A stretch of DNA of 64,000 bases from Flavobacterium flevense (GTDB taxonomy: Bacteria > Bacteroidota > Bacteroidia > Flavobacteriales > Flavobacteriaceae), in the NCBI RefSeq assembly GCF_900142775.1, contig NZ_FRCC01000001.1, forward strand, positions 620,001 to 684,000. The letters are read 5' to 3'. The notes below the pieces were generated by a model, which did not search any database, was not told the origin of the DNA, and worked only from the letters and a program-made list of their open reading frames with translations. Below are positions 26,688-35,300 of the stretch, piece by piece. How positions within the stretch are numbered: the stretch's first letter is position 1; every line of letters starts with the position of its first letter. Position numbers and translations under genes: made by a program.

Positions 26688-26764
26688 ACACCGATTTGAG
26701 AAATTCAATAAATCTAAAATCCTTTGTGAACCTTTGCGAAAAAACTTTGTTGACTTTGCGGTTA
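26688..26764. repeat. GATTTGAG / CTTTGTG..CTTTGCG repeat, copy 1
   Basis: Starts GAACACCGATTTGAGAAATT and ends with CCTTTGTGAACCTTTGCG, AAAAAACTTTG and CTTTGCGGTTAATG. A related, longer copy occupies 40328-40510. Both lie between convergent genes. Confidence 0.6.
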
Positions 26765-26767
26765 ATG

Positions 26768-27403
26768 TCATTTTTGAAGTATTTCCATAAATTCTTCTCG
26801 TTCGATTTCGCGACAGCCTAAACTTTCCAAATGAGAATTATAAACCTGACAGTCAAGCAGTTTGTAATTCTCTATTTTTAATTGGTTTACCAAAAAAATA
26901 AAAGCCACTTTTGAAGCATTCGAAACCAAAGAAAACATACTTTCTCCACAAAAAACATGACCCAAATCAACCCCATACAATCCACCGACTAATTTATCAT
27001 CCTGCCAAACCTCAACTGATTTGGCAATTCCTAAATCATGCAGTTTACAATAAGCTGCAATCATATCATCGGTAATCCAGGTTCCGTTTTGCCCTTCCCT
27101 TTTTACATCTTGACAATTCGAAATGACTTCTCTGAAATTTTGATTGTAAGTCACTTTGAAAATATTTCTGTTCAAAATATTCCGCATGCTTTTAGAAATC
27201 ACCAATTCACCCAGAAATAAAACCATCCGTGGATTTGGTGCCCACCACGTAATAGGTTCACCATCTTCAAACCATGGAAAAATTCCGCTTTTGTAAGCTA
27301 ATTGCAATCGCTCGGGAGATAAATCACCTCCTAAGCCAATAATACCTGAAGAATGAGCTAAATGAACCGGCGGAAAAAATAAATCTTCGGATAAATAATA
27401 CAT
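26768..27403 (-). CDS. aat: Leucyl/phenylalanyl-tRNA-protein transferase
   Basis: A 211-residue Aat protein. It adds Leu or Phe to N-terminal Lys or Arg of proteins, marking them for ClpAP-type degradation. Conserved segments are FPWFEDGEPITWWAPNPRMVLF, broken here only by my notation, and VGGLYGVDLGHVFCGESMFS. The gene is alone, convergent with the thi operon across a short repeat. Confidence 0.96.
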   Translation of the reverse strand: MYYLSEDLFFPPVHLAHSSGIIGLGGDLSPERLQLAYKSGIFPWFEDGEPITWWAPNPRMVLFLGELVISKSMRNILNRNIFKVTYNQNFREVISNCQDVKREGQNGTWITDDMIAAYCKLHDLGIAKSVEVWQDDKLVGGLYGVDLGHVFCGESMFSLVSNASKVAFIFLVNQLKIENYKLLDCQVYNSHLESLGCREIEREEFMEILQK

Positions 27404-27491
27404 AACTTTTTATTCTAAAAGGATATACTCTTACATTTGACAAAAGTAATTTACTTTTTGGTTACCTTAATAAACTTCCAATTTTATTTAC

Positions 27492-28223
27492 ATGAAAAAA
27501 ATATTGTTAGTAATAATGCTCTTTTTTTTGATTTTAAAAACACAGGGACAAGCACTGGATTCTGTCGCTAATCAAAAAAAGCTGACTTATAAATCATTCA
27601 TTATCCCTGCTGCCTTAATGGGATCGGGAGTTTTATTGCTCAACAGTCAACAAAATAAAGACATTCAAAAGGAGTCTGAATCTTTTTTCGGATCCAGTTT
27701 TAGTACCGGAGCAGATAATTTTACCGTTTTTGTTCCTTTAGTACAAATGTACACCGGAAAACTTTTAGGATTCCAGCCAAAAAACACTTTTATGCATCAG
27801 ACTATTGATGTGGTTACTGCCAATACTATTAGTTATATTGTGGTTACAGCCGTTAAAAATTCGGTAAAAGCCCATCGTCCTGATGGTTCTGATCGATTGA
27901 GTTTTCCTTCAGGGCATACAGCCATTGCTTTTACACATGCAACGCTTTTATATCAGGAATACAAAGATTCTAATTTCTGGTATGCCAGCAGCGGGTTTGT
28001 ATTTGCAACTGCTACGGGGATATTGCGTGTGGCTAACAACAAGCATTATACTTCAGATGTTTTAACAGGAGCCGGAATTGGAATCGCTTCCGGAATTTTA
28101 GTTTCTTATTACAATCCGTTTCAAAAACTTCTTTTGGGGAAAAAGAATAAAACTTCGGCATTTGTTTATCCTCAATTTGGAAACCAACTTGGAATTGGCG
28201 TTCTTATAAAACCTTCCTTTTAA
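27492..28223 (+). CDS. Exported PAP2-family phosphatase
   Basis: A 243-residue protein with an N-terminal signal segment (about 1-20) and several membrane helices. The three phosphatase motifs are complete: K122-x6-R129-P, P-S140-G-H142, and R179-x5-H185-x3-D189. Such enzymes remove phosphates from undecaprenyl-PP, phosphatidate or lipid A; the substrate cannot be told. A short AAGCC/GGCTT hairpin follows, shared with the convergent DUF3127 gene. Confidence 0.9.
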   Translation: MKKILLVIMLFFLILKTQGQALDSVANQKKLTYKSFIIPAALMGSGVLLLNSQQNKDIQKESESFFGSSFSTGADNFTVFVPLVQMYTGKLLGFQPKNTFMHQTIDVVTANTISYIVVTAVKNSVKAHRPDGSDRLSFPSGHTAIAFTHATLLYQEYKDSNFWYASSGFVFATATGILRVANNKHYTSDVLTGAGIGIASGILVSYYNPFQKLLLGKKNKTSAFVYPQFGNQLGIGVLIKPSF

Positions 28224-28230
28224 AGCATAA

Positions 28231-28257
28231 AAAAAGCCCTGAAATTATCAAGGCTTG
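28231..28257. terminator. Short hairpin between convergent PAP2 and DUF3127 genes
   Basis: A-run, AAGCC, 13-base loop, GGCTT, then TGTCTTCT. The stem is only 5 bp, so termination is plausible but weak; on the minus strand the A-run supplies the U tract. Confidence 0.55.
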
Positions 28258-28275
28258 TCTTCTATATGTTTTGAA

Positions 28276-28641
28276 TTAAAACGGTAAATCGTCCGGTTCG
28301 TCTTCATTTAAGTTTGTTGCTGGTGCAAAAGCGGGAGCAGCAGGCATTGGTGCAGCAGGAGCTTCAGTAGCCAGTTTTTCAATTCTCCATCCCTGAATAC
28401 TGTTAAAAAATCTTGTTTCTCCTTGTGGATTAACCCATTCTCTTCCTCTTAAATTGATTGAAACTTTTACAGGCTCTCCGATAGAATAGTTATTCAATAA
28501 ATCACATTTGTCCTGAGTAAACTCGATCAAAATATGTTGCGGATATTGCTCATCTGTAGTAACAACTAATTCTCTTTTTTTAAATGATGCACTAACTTGT
28601 TGTTCCGGATTAACAACTCTAATTTTTCCTGTAACTTCCAT
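28276..28641 (-). CDS. DUF3127 protein with SSB-like acidic tail
   Basis: A 121-residue cytoplasmic protein. Residues 1-90 are a DUF3127 domain (MEVTGKIRVVNPEQQVS start, VSINLRGREWVNPQGETRFF middle), thought to have an OB-like beta fold. An Ala/Pro linker follows, then an acidic tip ending EDEPDDLPF. That tip closely resembles the SSB C-terminal hook (DDIPF), which recruits repair proteins, and the ssb gene in this same window also ends in DLPF. A role on DNA is an inference. A -7 element (TATATTTG on the minus strand) lies at 28768-28775. Confidence 0.88.
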   Translation of the reverse strand: MEVTGKIRVVNPEQQVSASFKKRELVVTTDEQYPQHILIEFTQDKCDLLNNYSIGEPVKVSINLRGREWVNPQGETRFFNSIQGWRIEKLATEAPAAPMPAAPAFAPATNLNEDEPDDLPF

Positions 28642-28954
28642 CTTCGTTATTTTAATTGTTATTGATTATTATTTTTCCAAAAGCACTTCTAAATCAGAAG
28701 TATATCATTTTCATTTAAGTCTTTTAACTTCAGAAATAAACTTTTTCACAGAAAAATATTTAATATACAAATATAGTAACTTCTTTTAACCGATAATAAT
28801 GTTTGTTTTACAATTTCTATTTTAATTTTTAATTCTTTGATCAACAGTTCTATTTGAGCACTTTCAAAGGTTTTACATTCGTTTATAAAACTTAAAAAAA
28901 AACTAAAATAATAGAAGGTATATTTCGTTATATTTATACTCCAAAATATTACGT
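28642..28954. other. Divergent intergenic region DUF3127 / histidine kinase
   Basis: 313 AT-rich bases. The only recognisable signal is a minus-strand TATATTTG (28775-28768) for the DUF3127 gene, with a leader of about 120 bases. No repeat, RNA gene or clear histidine kinase promoter was seen. Confidence 0.6.
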
Positions 28955-30103
28955 ATGCAATTTTCTGACAAAAGAAATACCGGACGATGGATTCTTGTTT
29001 TTGCTTCCTTTTTCATCATTTCGATCATTCTTTGGAATACTTATACTTTTTTTCAGATTTTTAAGAACGAGGAACGTCTAAAAATGAACCTTTTGGCGAA
29101 AGCCCAAAAAACGCTTATTAACGCTGATGAAAATACGGATGTTGAACTTCCGCTTCAGATTTTTAACAACAATAATTCGATTCCGGTTATTCTTACTGAA
29201 AATGACAGCATCATCAATACAATCAACATTGACGAAAGCATTGTAAAAGACAAGGAGAAATCAATGGCTTTTTTAGCTAACCTAAAAAAAGAAAATGAAC
29301 CGATTATTATTGAATATGCTCCTGATAAATTCCAAAAATGGTATTATGGAAACTCGGCTTTATTGAATAAACTAAAATATTATCCTGTAGCTTTGCTATT
29401 GATTATTTTCTTGTTTTCGGCCTTAATTTATTATTTCTACCGAAGTACTAAAATCGCTACTCAAAACAAACTTTGGGCCGGAATGGCTAAGGAAACAGCC
29501 CATCAGATAGGAACACCACTTTCTTCCTTAATTGGTTGGGTCGAAATTTTGAAAAGTGAAAATGTAGATGAAACGACGACGTCTGAAATAGAAAAAGACA
29601 TTGACCGCCTGCAAACCATAACCGATCGTTTTTCTAAAATAGGTTCGGAACCCATTTTAGAAAGGAGCGATATTATTAAAGAAACTTTGCAAACCTATCA
29701 CTATCTTCAATCGCGTTTTTCCAAACAAATTGAATTTTCATTCGAAAGTCCAAAATCATCTATTTACACCATGCTCAATCCTGTGTTGCACAGCTGGACT
29801 ATTGAAAACCTGATTAAAAATGCCATTGATGCCATGAAAGGCAAAGGAAAAATTGCCGTTTTGATACAGGAAGATTCTGTTTATGTAAAAATAAACGTTT
29901 CTGATACGGGCAGCGGAATCTCTAAAAAACAATTCAAAACCATTTTTGAACCCGGATTTACTACTAAAAAAAGAGGTTGGGGATTAGGGCTTTCCTTAAC
30001 CAAGCGAATTGTAAAAGAATACCATAAAGGAAATATTAAAGTCTTACATTCTGAAATAGGAAAAGGTACCACGATGCAAATTAGCCTTAAAAAGCTGATT
30101 TAA
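28955..30103 (+). CDS. Membrane sensor histidine kinase
   Basis: A 382-residue kinase. Two membrane segments (about 11-33 and 142-163) frame a periplasmic sensor of roughly 110 residues. The DHp helix has AKETAHQIGTPLSSL with phospho-acceptor H183. The catalytic domain has the N box (NLIKNAIDAM), the G1 box (DTGSGIS) and the F/G2 boxes (FEPGFTTKKRGWGLGLSL). It is an orphan kinase: no response regulator is adjacent, so its partner and signal are unknown. It ends 3 bases before the convergent neighbour's stop codon. Confidence 0.93.
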   Translation: MQFSDKRNTGRWILVFASFFIISIILWNTYTFFQIFKNEERLKMNLLAKAQKTLINADENTDVELPLQIFNNNNSIPVILTENDSIINTINIDESIVKDKEKSMAFLANLKKENEPIIIEYAPDKFQKWYYGNSALLNKLKYYPVALLLIIFLFSALIYYFYRSTKIATQNKLWAGMAKETAHQIGTPLSSLIGWVEILKSENVDETTTSEIEKDIDRLQTITDRFSKIGSEPILERSDIIKETLQTYHYLQSRFSKQIEFSFESPKSSIYTMLNPVLHSWTIENLIKNAIDAMKGKGKIAVLIQEDSVYVKINVSDTGSGISKKQFKTIFEPGFTTKKRGWGLGLSLTKRIVKEYHKGNIKVLHSEIGKGTTMQISLKKLI

Positions 30104-30106
30104 ATG

Positions 30107-31297
30107 CTATTTAATTTTTGACACCACTTTGTAAAACATTGCTTTTCTGGAGGCAGCAGGTTTAGCCAGATAAGCATTTACAAACTGTAAATATTCTTCT
30201 GATTTCTCTAACCTTTTAGAAATTTCCTGTTTTAAATTATCGATATTCGTTTTATTGAGGCTATTGGCATCTTTTTCAAAATCCACAAGAGCTTTTTGGC
30301 ATTTTACTAAACTATCTCTTGGTTCTTCGATTTTTCTTTTGATTTCCTTATCGGTAACAACAGGCTGAAATTGTTTATTTCTATAATTGATAAAATCGTT
30401 CAACTGTGTGTTTGCCTTATTAAACTGATTGATGATTTCAGTGAATTTATTTCCTTTTTCACGTTCACTTTGATTTCTCCAGGCTGATTTAGCATGTACA
30501 AAAGCCTGAGAAATATGTTGATTTTTCATCCCTCCTTTTCCAATTCTGTCAGCTACTTCCTTTAGCTGATCAATCTTGGGCAGGCTTTCATATCTTATTA
30601 TTTCATTAGCAAAATCAAATTTTTGTTTAGCATCATCGCCTGCATAAACACCTTCAATAAATTCCTGATTGGTAATAGGATACTCTCTCAACTGCCATAA
30701 ATAATCAAATGGCATGTGTGTATTTATCATTATTTCAGGATCTGTTTTAAAATGTTTATCGTCAATTCGTCTGGTAAACATGCCATTAGTAACATAACCG
30801 GAACCCCAGGTGGGATCAAATAAATACCATTTATTATCTATTCTGGCTGCATTCCAGGCATGAGATAAATTATCTACTTTTATTTTGTTCCATTTGGTAT
30901 AGCCCGAAATCACTACTGATTTTATGCCGACAGCATTAGCTAATTGACTAAAAATATTCGCATAATCAAAACAAACTCCTTTTTTATTATTAAATGTTCT
31001 GGCAATGCGATCCTCCAGTTTTTCATCAAATTGTACTTCAAACATATTATCAACATCATAGCTGATTGTCTTGGTAGTCCAATAATATACGGCACGAATT
31101 CTATCCGATTCTGTTTCAAAATTACTTTTTATATATTGGCTAATCGCATCTATTGATTGCTCTAAATCAGCTGGCATTTTATCCATCTTAGCATCAACCA
31201 AATCATAATTTTTCTGGGGTTTCTGGTTTTTTTGTTTCTTTTGTGCCAAAACAAAAAAGGAACAAAAACAAAAAAACAATAAGAGAATATTTTTCAT
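30107..31297 (-). CDS. Exported transglutaminase-like (papain-fold) protein
   Basis: A 396-residue protein with a signal peptide (MKNILLLFFCFCSFFVLAQ). A transglutaminase-core domain spans about 55-175 with a complete triad: C109 (KKGVCFDYA), H146 (NLSHAWNA) and D161 (LFDPTWG). The C-terminal half is charged and helical, probably a coiled coil (residues 270-380). In bacteria this fold is usually a cysteine protease or peptide-handling enzyme; the target is unknown. It is monocistronic. Confidence 0.88.
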   Translation of the reverse strand: MKNILLLFFCFCSFFVLAQKKQKNQKPQKNYDLVDAKMDKMPADLEQSIDAISQYIKSNFETESDRIRAVYYWTTKTISYDVDNMFEVQFDEKLEDRIARTFNNKKGVCFDYANIFSQLANAVGIKSVVISGYTKWNKIKVDNLSHAWNAARIDNKWYLFDPTWGSGYVTNGMFTRRIDDKHFKTDPEIMINTHMPFDYLWQLREYPITNQEFIEGVYAGDDAKQKFDFANEIIRYESLPKIDQLKEVADRIGKGGMKNQHISQAFVHAKSAWRNQSEREKGNKFTEIINQFNKANTQLNDFINYRNKQFQPVVTDKEIKRKIEEPRDSLVKCQKALVDFEKDANSLNKTNIDNLKQEISKRLEKSEEYLQFVNAYLAKPAASRKAMFYKVVSKIK

Positions 31298-31363
31298 ATA
31301 AAAAGTTTGCTGTACAAAATCAAATATATAAAATAAGATAATTCATAATTATTTTATTTGATA

Positions 31364-31399
31364 AAAAAAAAATCGTTTAAAGAAATTCTCTAAACGATT
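31364..31399 (-). terminator. Terminator after HIT gene
   Basis: On the minus strand AATCGTTTA / TAAACGATT form a stem with an 11-base loop, followed by a nine-T run. Confidence 0.85.
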
Positions 31400-31431
31400 C
31401 ATACTACATTATTATTGGGAAACTACTAAAA

Positions 31432-31821
31432 CTATAAATTAGCCCTGATTTCCTGAGCCAGATTCTCGAATTCTTCTTTGCTCATTTGTACTTTTTTCTG
31501 AAAGCGAATATCTTCCATACTGTTTAACGGAATCAAGTGAACATGGGCATGAGGCACCTCTAACCCGATAACTGAAATAGCTATTCTGTTACACGGAACA
31601 GTTTTTTCTATTGCCTTAGCCACTTTTCTGGAAAAATGCATTAATCCCAAATAGTGCGCTTCATCCATATCAAAAATCTTATCGATTTCAAATTTTGGGA
31701 TACACAACGTATGCCCTTTTGCATTGGGATTGATATCTAAAAAAGCAAAATAATTATCGTCTTCAGCAATTTTATAAGATGGAATTTCTCCGTTTACTAT
31801 TTTGGTGAATATTGAGCTCAT
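31432..31821 (-). CDS. HIT-family nucleotide hydrolase
   Basis: A 129-residue histidine-triad protein with the active site HAHVH (91-95), the IPKFEIDKIFDM and HYLGLMHFSRKV helices. HIT (Hint-like) proteins cleave AMP-lysine-type phosphoramidates or dinucleotides. The gene lies 93 bases after greA on the same strand, an order common in Bacteroidota, so the two may share a transcript. Confidence 0.93.
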   Translation of the reverse strand: MSSIFTKIVNGEIPSYKIAEDDNYFAFLDINPNAKGHTLCIPKFEIDKIFDMDEAHYLGLMHFSRKVAKAIEKTVPCNRIAISVIGLEVPHAHVHLIPLNSMEDIRFQKKVQMSKEEFENLAQEIRANL

Positions 31822-31914
31822 GGGAATGATTTTAGAATTTAGATTTAAGAGTTTAGAATTGAGAAAACTGAAAAGAGTTTAAAATTTTCTAACTGAAACA
31901 CTAAATACTTATAA

Positions 31915-32391
31915 CTAGTCTCTTGAAATTTCTAAAACCTCAAATTTCAAAACACCGTTTGGTACTTTAATTTCGGCAACTTCTCCTATTGATTTCCCTA
32001 ATAGTCCTTTCCCTATTGGAGAAGTAACAGATATTTTTCCTGTTTTTAGATCGGCTTCACTTTCGGCAACTAAGGTATATTTCATTTCCATACCATTAGC
32101 CTGATTCCTGATTTTCACACTTGACAACACCAAGACTTTTGACAAGTCAAGGTTAGACTCATCAATCAATCGGGCATTAGCATGAATTTCCTCCAGTTTG
32201 GCAATTTTCATTTCTAACATTCCTTGAGCTTCTTTGGCAGCATCATATTCTGCATTTTCAGATAAATCACCTTTATCTCTTGCATCTGCTATATCCTGAG
32301 ATGCTTTAGGTCGCATCACTGTCTTTAAATAATCTAATTCTTCTCTTAATTTTTTAAGTCCTTCTGCTGTGTAATAAGATACTGTACTCAT
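31915..32391 (-). CDS. greA: Transcription elongation factor GreA
   Basis: A 158-residue GreA of normal length. The N-terminal antiparallel coiled coil carries the acidic tip DKGDLSENAEYDAAKEAQ that reaches the RNA polymerase active site and stimulates transcript cleavage. The C-terminal FKBP-like domain contains SPIGKGLLGKSIGE. The leader holds a terminator-like hairpin (32415-32439) directly after the predicted transcript start. Confidence 0.97.
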   Translation of the reverse strand: MSTVSYYTAEGLKKLREELDYLKTVMRPKASQDIADARDKGDLSENAEYDAAKEAQGMLEMKIAKLEEIHANARLIDESNLDLSKVLVLSSVKIRNQANGMEMKYTLVAESEADLKTGKISVTSPIGKGLLGKSIGEVAEIKVPNGVLKFEVLEISRD

Positions 32392-32414
32392 AACTTCATC
32401 ATTTTATAAAATAG

Positions 32415-32454
32415 AAAAAATCCCATCGTGACGGGATTTCTTTCCACAAAGATA
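32415..32454 (-). promoter_or_regulatory. greA -7 element and leader terminator-like hairpin
   Basis: Minus strand: TATCTTTG (32454-32447) matches TAnnTTTG and predicts a start near 32440. The RNA would begin at once with AAATCCC-GTCACGAT-GGGATTT (32439-32418), then a T-run of six. The region lies between two divergent genes, so no upstream gene needs a terminator here. Confidence 0.65.
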
Positions 32455-32552
32455 ATATATTTTTTTATAGTGTATAATTATATGTTAACCATTATTATTT
32501 CAAATGTAAATAAATTAAATTTGTTTCACTAATTCTTTTACAAATTAAAAAC

Positions 32553-32972
32553 ATGAAAAAAATCATCCCGCTTTTACTAATGAGTTTTTTGTTTTTTTCC
32601 TGTTCCGATAATGGGTTCAATAATAACAATCCTTATATTCCCAACTATAATTTTTCGGTAACTTTAAACTTGAGCTTTGCCTCTTATTCCAACCTTAATT
32701 TTGTGAGTAATGCTGTTTATTATGCCGGTCCTGAAGTAGGACCTAAAGGTATTTATGTATTTAATACCGGCTCGGGCTATAATGCCTTTGATGCAGCCTG
32801 CCCTAATCAGGCACTGAGCAGCTGTTCCACATTAACTCTGGACGGAATTAACGTAGTTTGCCCCTGTGATGATGAAGAATACAGTTTGTTCACAGGTCAG
32901 GGAAAATTAAAGTATCCTTTGAAACAATATCGGGTTGAGAAAAATGGAAATCTCTTGAGAATATACAATTAA
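32553..32972 (+). CDS. Rieske-like lipoprotein without iron-sulfur histidines
   Basis: A 139-residue lipoprotein: the signal peptide ends in LFFSC with lipid-bearing C17. The C-terminal half looks like a Rieske domain: CPNQ (83-86) and CPCDDEEYSLFTGQG (103-117) match the CPHQ and CPCHGSxYSLxTG cluster loops. Both histidine ligands are replaced (N85 and D106), so a 2Fe-2S cluster is unlikely; a C83/C103 disulfide may hold the fold. The function is unknown. It is a single gene ending at a terminator shared with the TonB receptor. Confidence 0.75.
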   Translation: MKKIIPLLLMSFLFFSCSDNGFNNNNPYIPNYNFSVTLNLSFASYSNLNFVSNAVYYAGPEVGPKGIYVFNTGSGYNAFDAACPNQALSSCSTLTLDGINVVCPCDDEEYSLFTGQGKLKYPLKQYRVEKNGNLLRIYN

Positions 32973-32975
32973 AAC

Positions 32976-33012
32976 AAAAAAGCCTGAAAATTTAAAACTT
33001 TCAGGCTTTTTA
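32976..33012. terminator. Bidirectional terminator, lipoprotein / TonB receptor
   Basis: AAAAAAGCCTGAAA / TTTCAGGCTTTTT with a loop of about 10 bases, between two convergent stops. Confidence 0.9.
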
Positions 33013-33028
33013 AAATATAAACTACAAA

Positions 33029-35203
33029 TTAAAACTTCAGGGTAAGACCGGCCAGGAAATTAGCCCCGGCTTGTGGATAATAATACGGATAAACATCCCA
33101 CATATATCCATTTGAAATGTATTGCTTATTGGTAATATTATTCGCTAATACACTTACAACAATAGATTTAAAAACACTTTTTGGCAAAATGGTATAAGTA
33201 ACATTAAAGTCATTCACAAAATAATCTGCCAGTTTAGCGTCCGGCAACTCTATGTTGTTCATGTATTGACTACTCACAAACTTAGACATTAAACTCAATC
33301 GTAAAGATTCCACTGGCGAAAAAGTTACAATATTCCCTGCTATAAATTCAGGTGAAAAAGCAATATCAGTATTACCTAAATTGGTTAAATCCCCATCTAC
33401 ATCAGCAATAAAATCAACATTTTTATTAGTACTTAGTGTGGCATTTGGAGCAATAGTCCATTTATCAGAAAGCCTTAAAGTGGCATCAATCTCCAGTCCT
33501 AATCTATAACTATCACCACTATTTTGTCTGATTGGGCTTCCTACATCATTTAATCCTCCGGTTAAAACCAATTGGTCTTTGTAAGCCATGTAATAAACAT
33601 TCGAATTAAATTTTAATTTTTCAGTACTTAATCTCCATCCTAATTCAAAATCATTTAATCTTTCAGGTTTTACATTTCCGCCTTCATAATCAGTCCTGTT
33701 GGGTTCACGATTGGCTCTGGCATAAGAAAAATAAAGAGTGTTTTTTTGATTAATTTCAAAGTTCAAACCTGCTTTTGGGTTAAAGAAATCAAAAGTATCA
33801 TCTACTAAACCTGTTTCCCAGCTATTCGCTTTATAAGTAACATTTCTATATTGCAAATCTCCGAACAAACTTAGTTGCGAAGTCAGCTGGTAATTAACTT
33901 TTGCAAAGATATTTCCATCTATTTTTGTCGAAAAATCATCATAATAATGATCTCCAAGTTCACTTTGCGAAGCATATCTTGCCCAAATCACTTTTCCATA
34001 ATGATCTCCTTCATATTTGTTCCAGCCTCCGCCAAAAATGAAACTTACATTCTCATTTTTATAATTAGCCGAAAAAGTTGTTCCGTAAAAATCATTGTCT
34101 AACCATTTTTGACGTACTAAATCAGTTGTTGTTATTGAACCCACCGGGTTTAAACCATAATCTTCAAAGTCGGCATCTTCTTTGTAATTTTCATAATAGC
34201 CTTTTCCTTTAGTATAATGAAAAGCTAAGTTCGTATCCCAATTATCAGATAATTTCTCGTTCCAGTGCAATTGATAATGATCCTGCTGATAATTATCGGT
34301 TTCATTATCATAAAAACGAGTGTTTCCGGCTTCGTCTGTAAACATTCCGGCCGAATTAAAAGTTCTGTTATCAGCCATTGTTTCAGCATCGATTCCGTTC
34401 CAGGATTGGTACGTTTTTTCTGTTCCTCCAAAGGCTAATGCTTTAATCAAAGTGGTCTTCCCTACATAAGTTCCCTGTAAAAAATAGGACTTTAAATCAG
34501 AACTTGCTCTGTCAATATATCCGTCAGATTTCAAAACAGATAAACGCCCCGCTAATTCAAAATGGTCGTTCATTAAACCGGAACTAAATTTCACGGTATG
34601 TTTGCGTGTATTAAAACTTCCGAAAGAATTAGAAATTTCGCCGGTACTTTTCTTAGCATAATTATCAGTCAACATATTCAGACTGGCTCCAAAAGCTCCC
34701 GCTCCATTAGTTGAAGTCCCTACACCACGCTGTAATTGTAAACTTTCTACAGAAGAAACAAAATCAGGCATATTAACCCAAAATGTTCCCTGACTTTCAG
34801 CATCATTATAAGGAATTCCGTTAATAGTAACATTGATTCTGGTTGCATCGCTACCACGAACACGAATTCCGGAATAGCCTATCCCGTTTCCGGCATCCGA
34901 AGTAGTAACAACCGAAGGCATATAATTCATCAAAATGGGAATATCCTGTCCTAAATTGCGTGGAGCGATATCTTTCTTAGTTAAATTAGAAAAACTCACG
35001 GGGGTTTTTGTGGTAACACGAACAGCTGAAACCAATACTTCATCCAATTGATTCACATTGGTTGTGTCTTTTACCTGAGAAAAAGAAAACAGAGTAAAGA
35101 AAATAGAAAATAGAGTAAAGAAAATAGATTTGGTTCCGACAACATTTCGAACCTTAGAACCTTTGTAACTTTGTGTCTTAGCACCTAAAATAAAAGTTTT
35201 CAT
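33029..35203 (-). CDS. TonB-dependent receptor, probable thiamin importer
   Basis: A 724-residue outer-membrane receptor. The plug domain (about 50-165) carries LDEVLVSAVRV near a TonB box, then GIGYSGIRVRGSD and ITINGIPYNDAE-like segments (here NVTINGIPYNDAE). A 22-strand barrel follows, ending in GLTLKF with the terminal Phe. A TPP riboswitch precedes it, and TPP-controlled TonB receptors in Bacteroidota are assigned to thiamin uptake. The first 43 residues are odd: a repeat-like stretch (GAKTQSYKGSKV) and a duplicated IFFTLFS sit before the cleavage region FSFSQ, yet no better start codon exists. Confidence 0.9.
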   Translation of the reverse strand: MKTFILGAKTQSYKGSKVRNVVGTKSIFFTLFSIFFTLFSFSQVKDTTNVNQLDEVLVSAVRVTTKTPVSFSNLTKKDIAPRNLGQDIPILMNYMPSVVTTSDAGNGIGYSGIRVRGSDATRINVTINGIPYNDAESQGTFWVNMPDFVSSVESLQLQRGVGTSTNGAGAFGASLNMLTDNYAKKSTGEISNSFGSFNTRKHTVKFSSGLMNDHFELAGRLSVLKSDGYIDRASSDLKSYFLQGTYVGKTTLIKALAFGGTEKTYQSWNGIDAETMADNRTFNSAGMFTDEAGNTRFYDNETDNYQQDHYQLHWNEKLSDNWDTNLAFHYTKGKGYYENYKEDADFEDYGLNPVGSITTTDLVRQKWLDNDFYGTTFSANYKNENVSFIFGGGWNKYEGDHYGKVIWARYASQSELGDHYYDDFSTKIDGNIFAKVNYQLTSQLSLFGDLQYRNVTYKANSWETGLVDDTFDFFNPKAGLNFEINQKNTLYFSYARANREPNRTDYEGGNVKPERLNDFELGWRLSTEKLKFNSNVYYMAYKDQLVLTGGLNDVGSPIRQNSGDSYRLGLEIDATLRLSDKWTIAPNATLSTNKNVDFIADVDGDLTNLGNTDIAFSPEFIAGNIVTFSPVESLRLSLMSKFVSSQYMNNIELPDAKLADYFVNDFNVTYTILPKSVFKSIVVSVLANNITNKQYISNGYMWDVYPYYYPQAGANFLAGLTLKF

Positions 35204-35300
35204 CCGTAATTATTTTACGAATAAAAGGGGGAATTATTCTTTTTGTTAATGTAATAAATTGTTCCACAAATAAATCAATAGTTTTTTGCTACTAATTTAT

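Noticed and set aside
35204..35300. Second small gene between TPP riboswitch and TonB receptor
   Set aside because: No ORF with a start codon and coding character is seen; the stretch is AT-rich leader.
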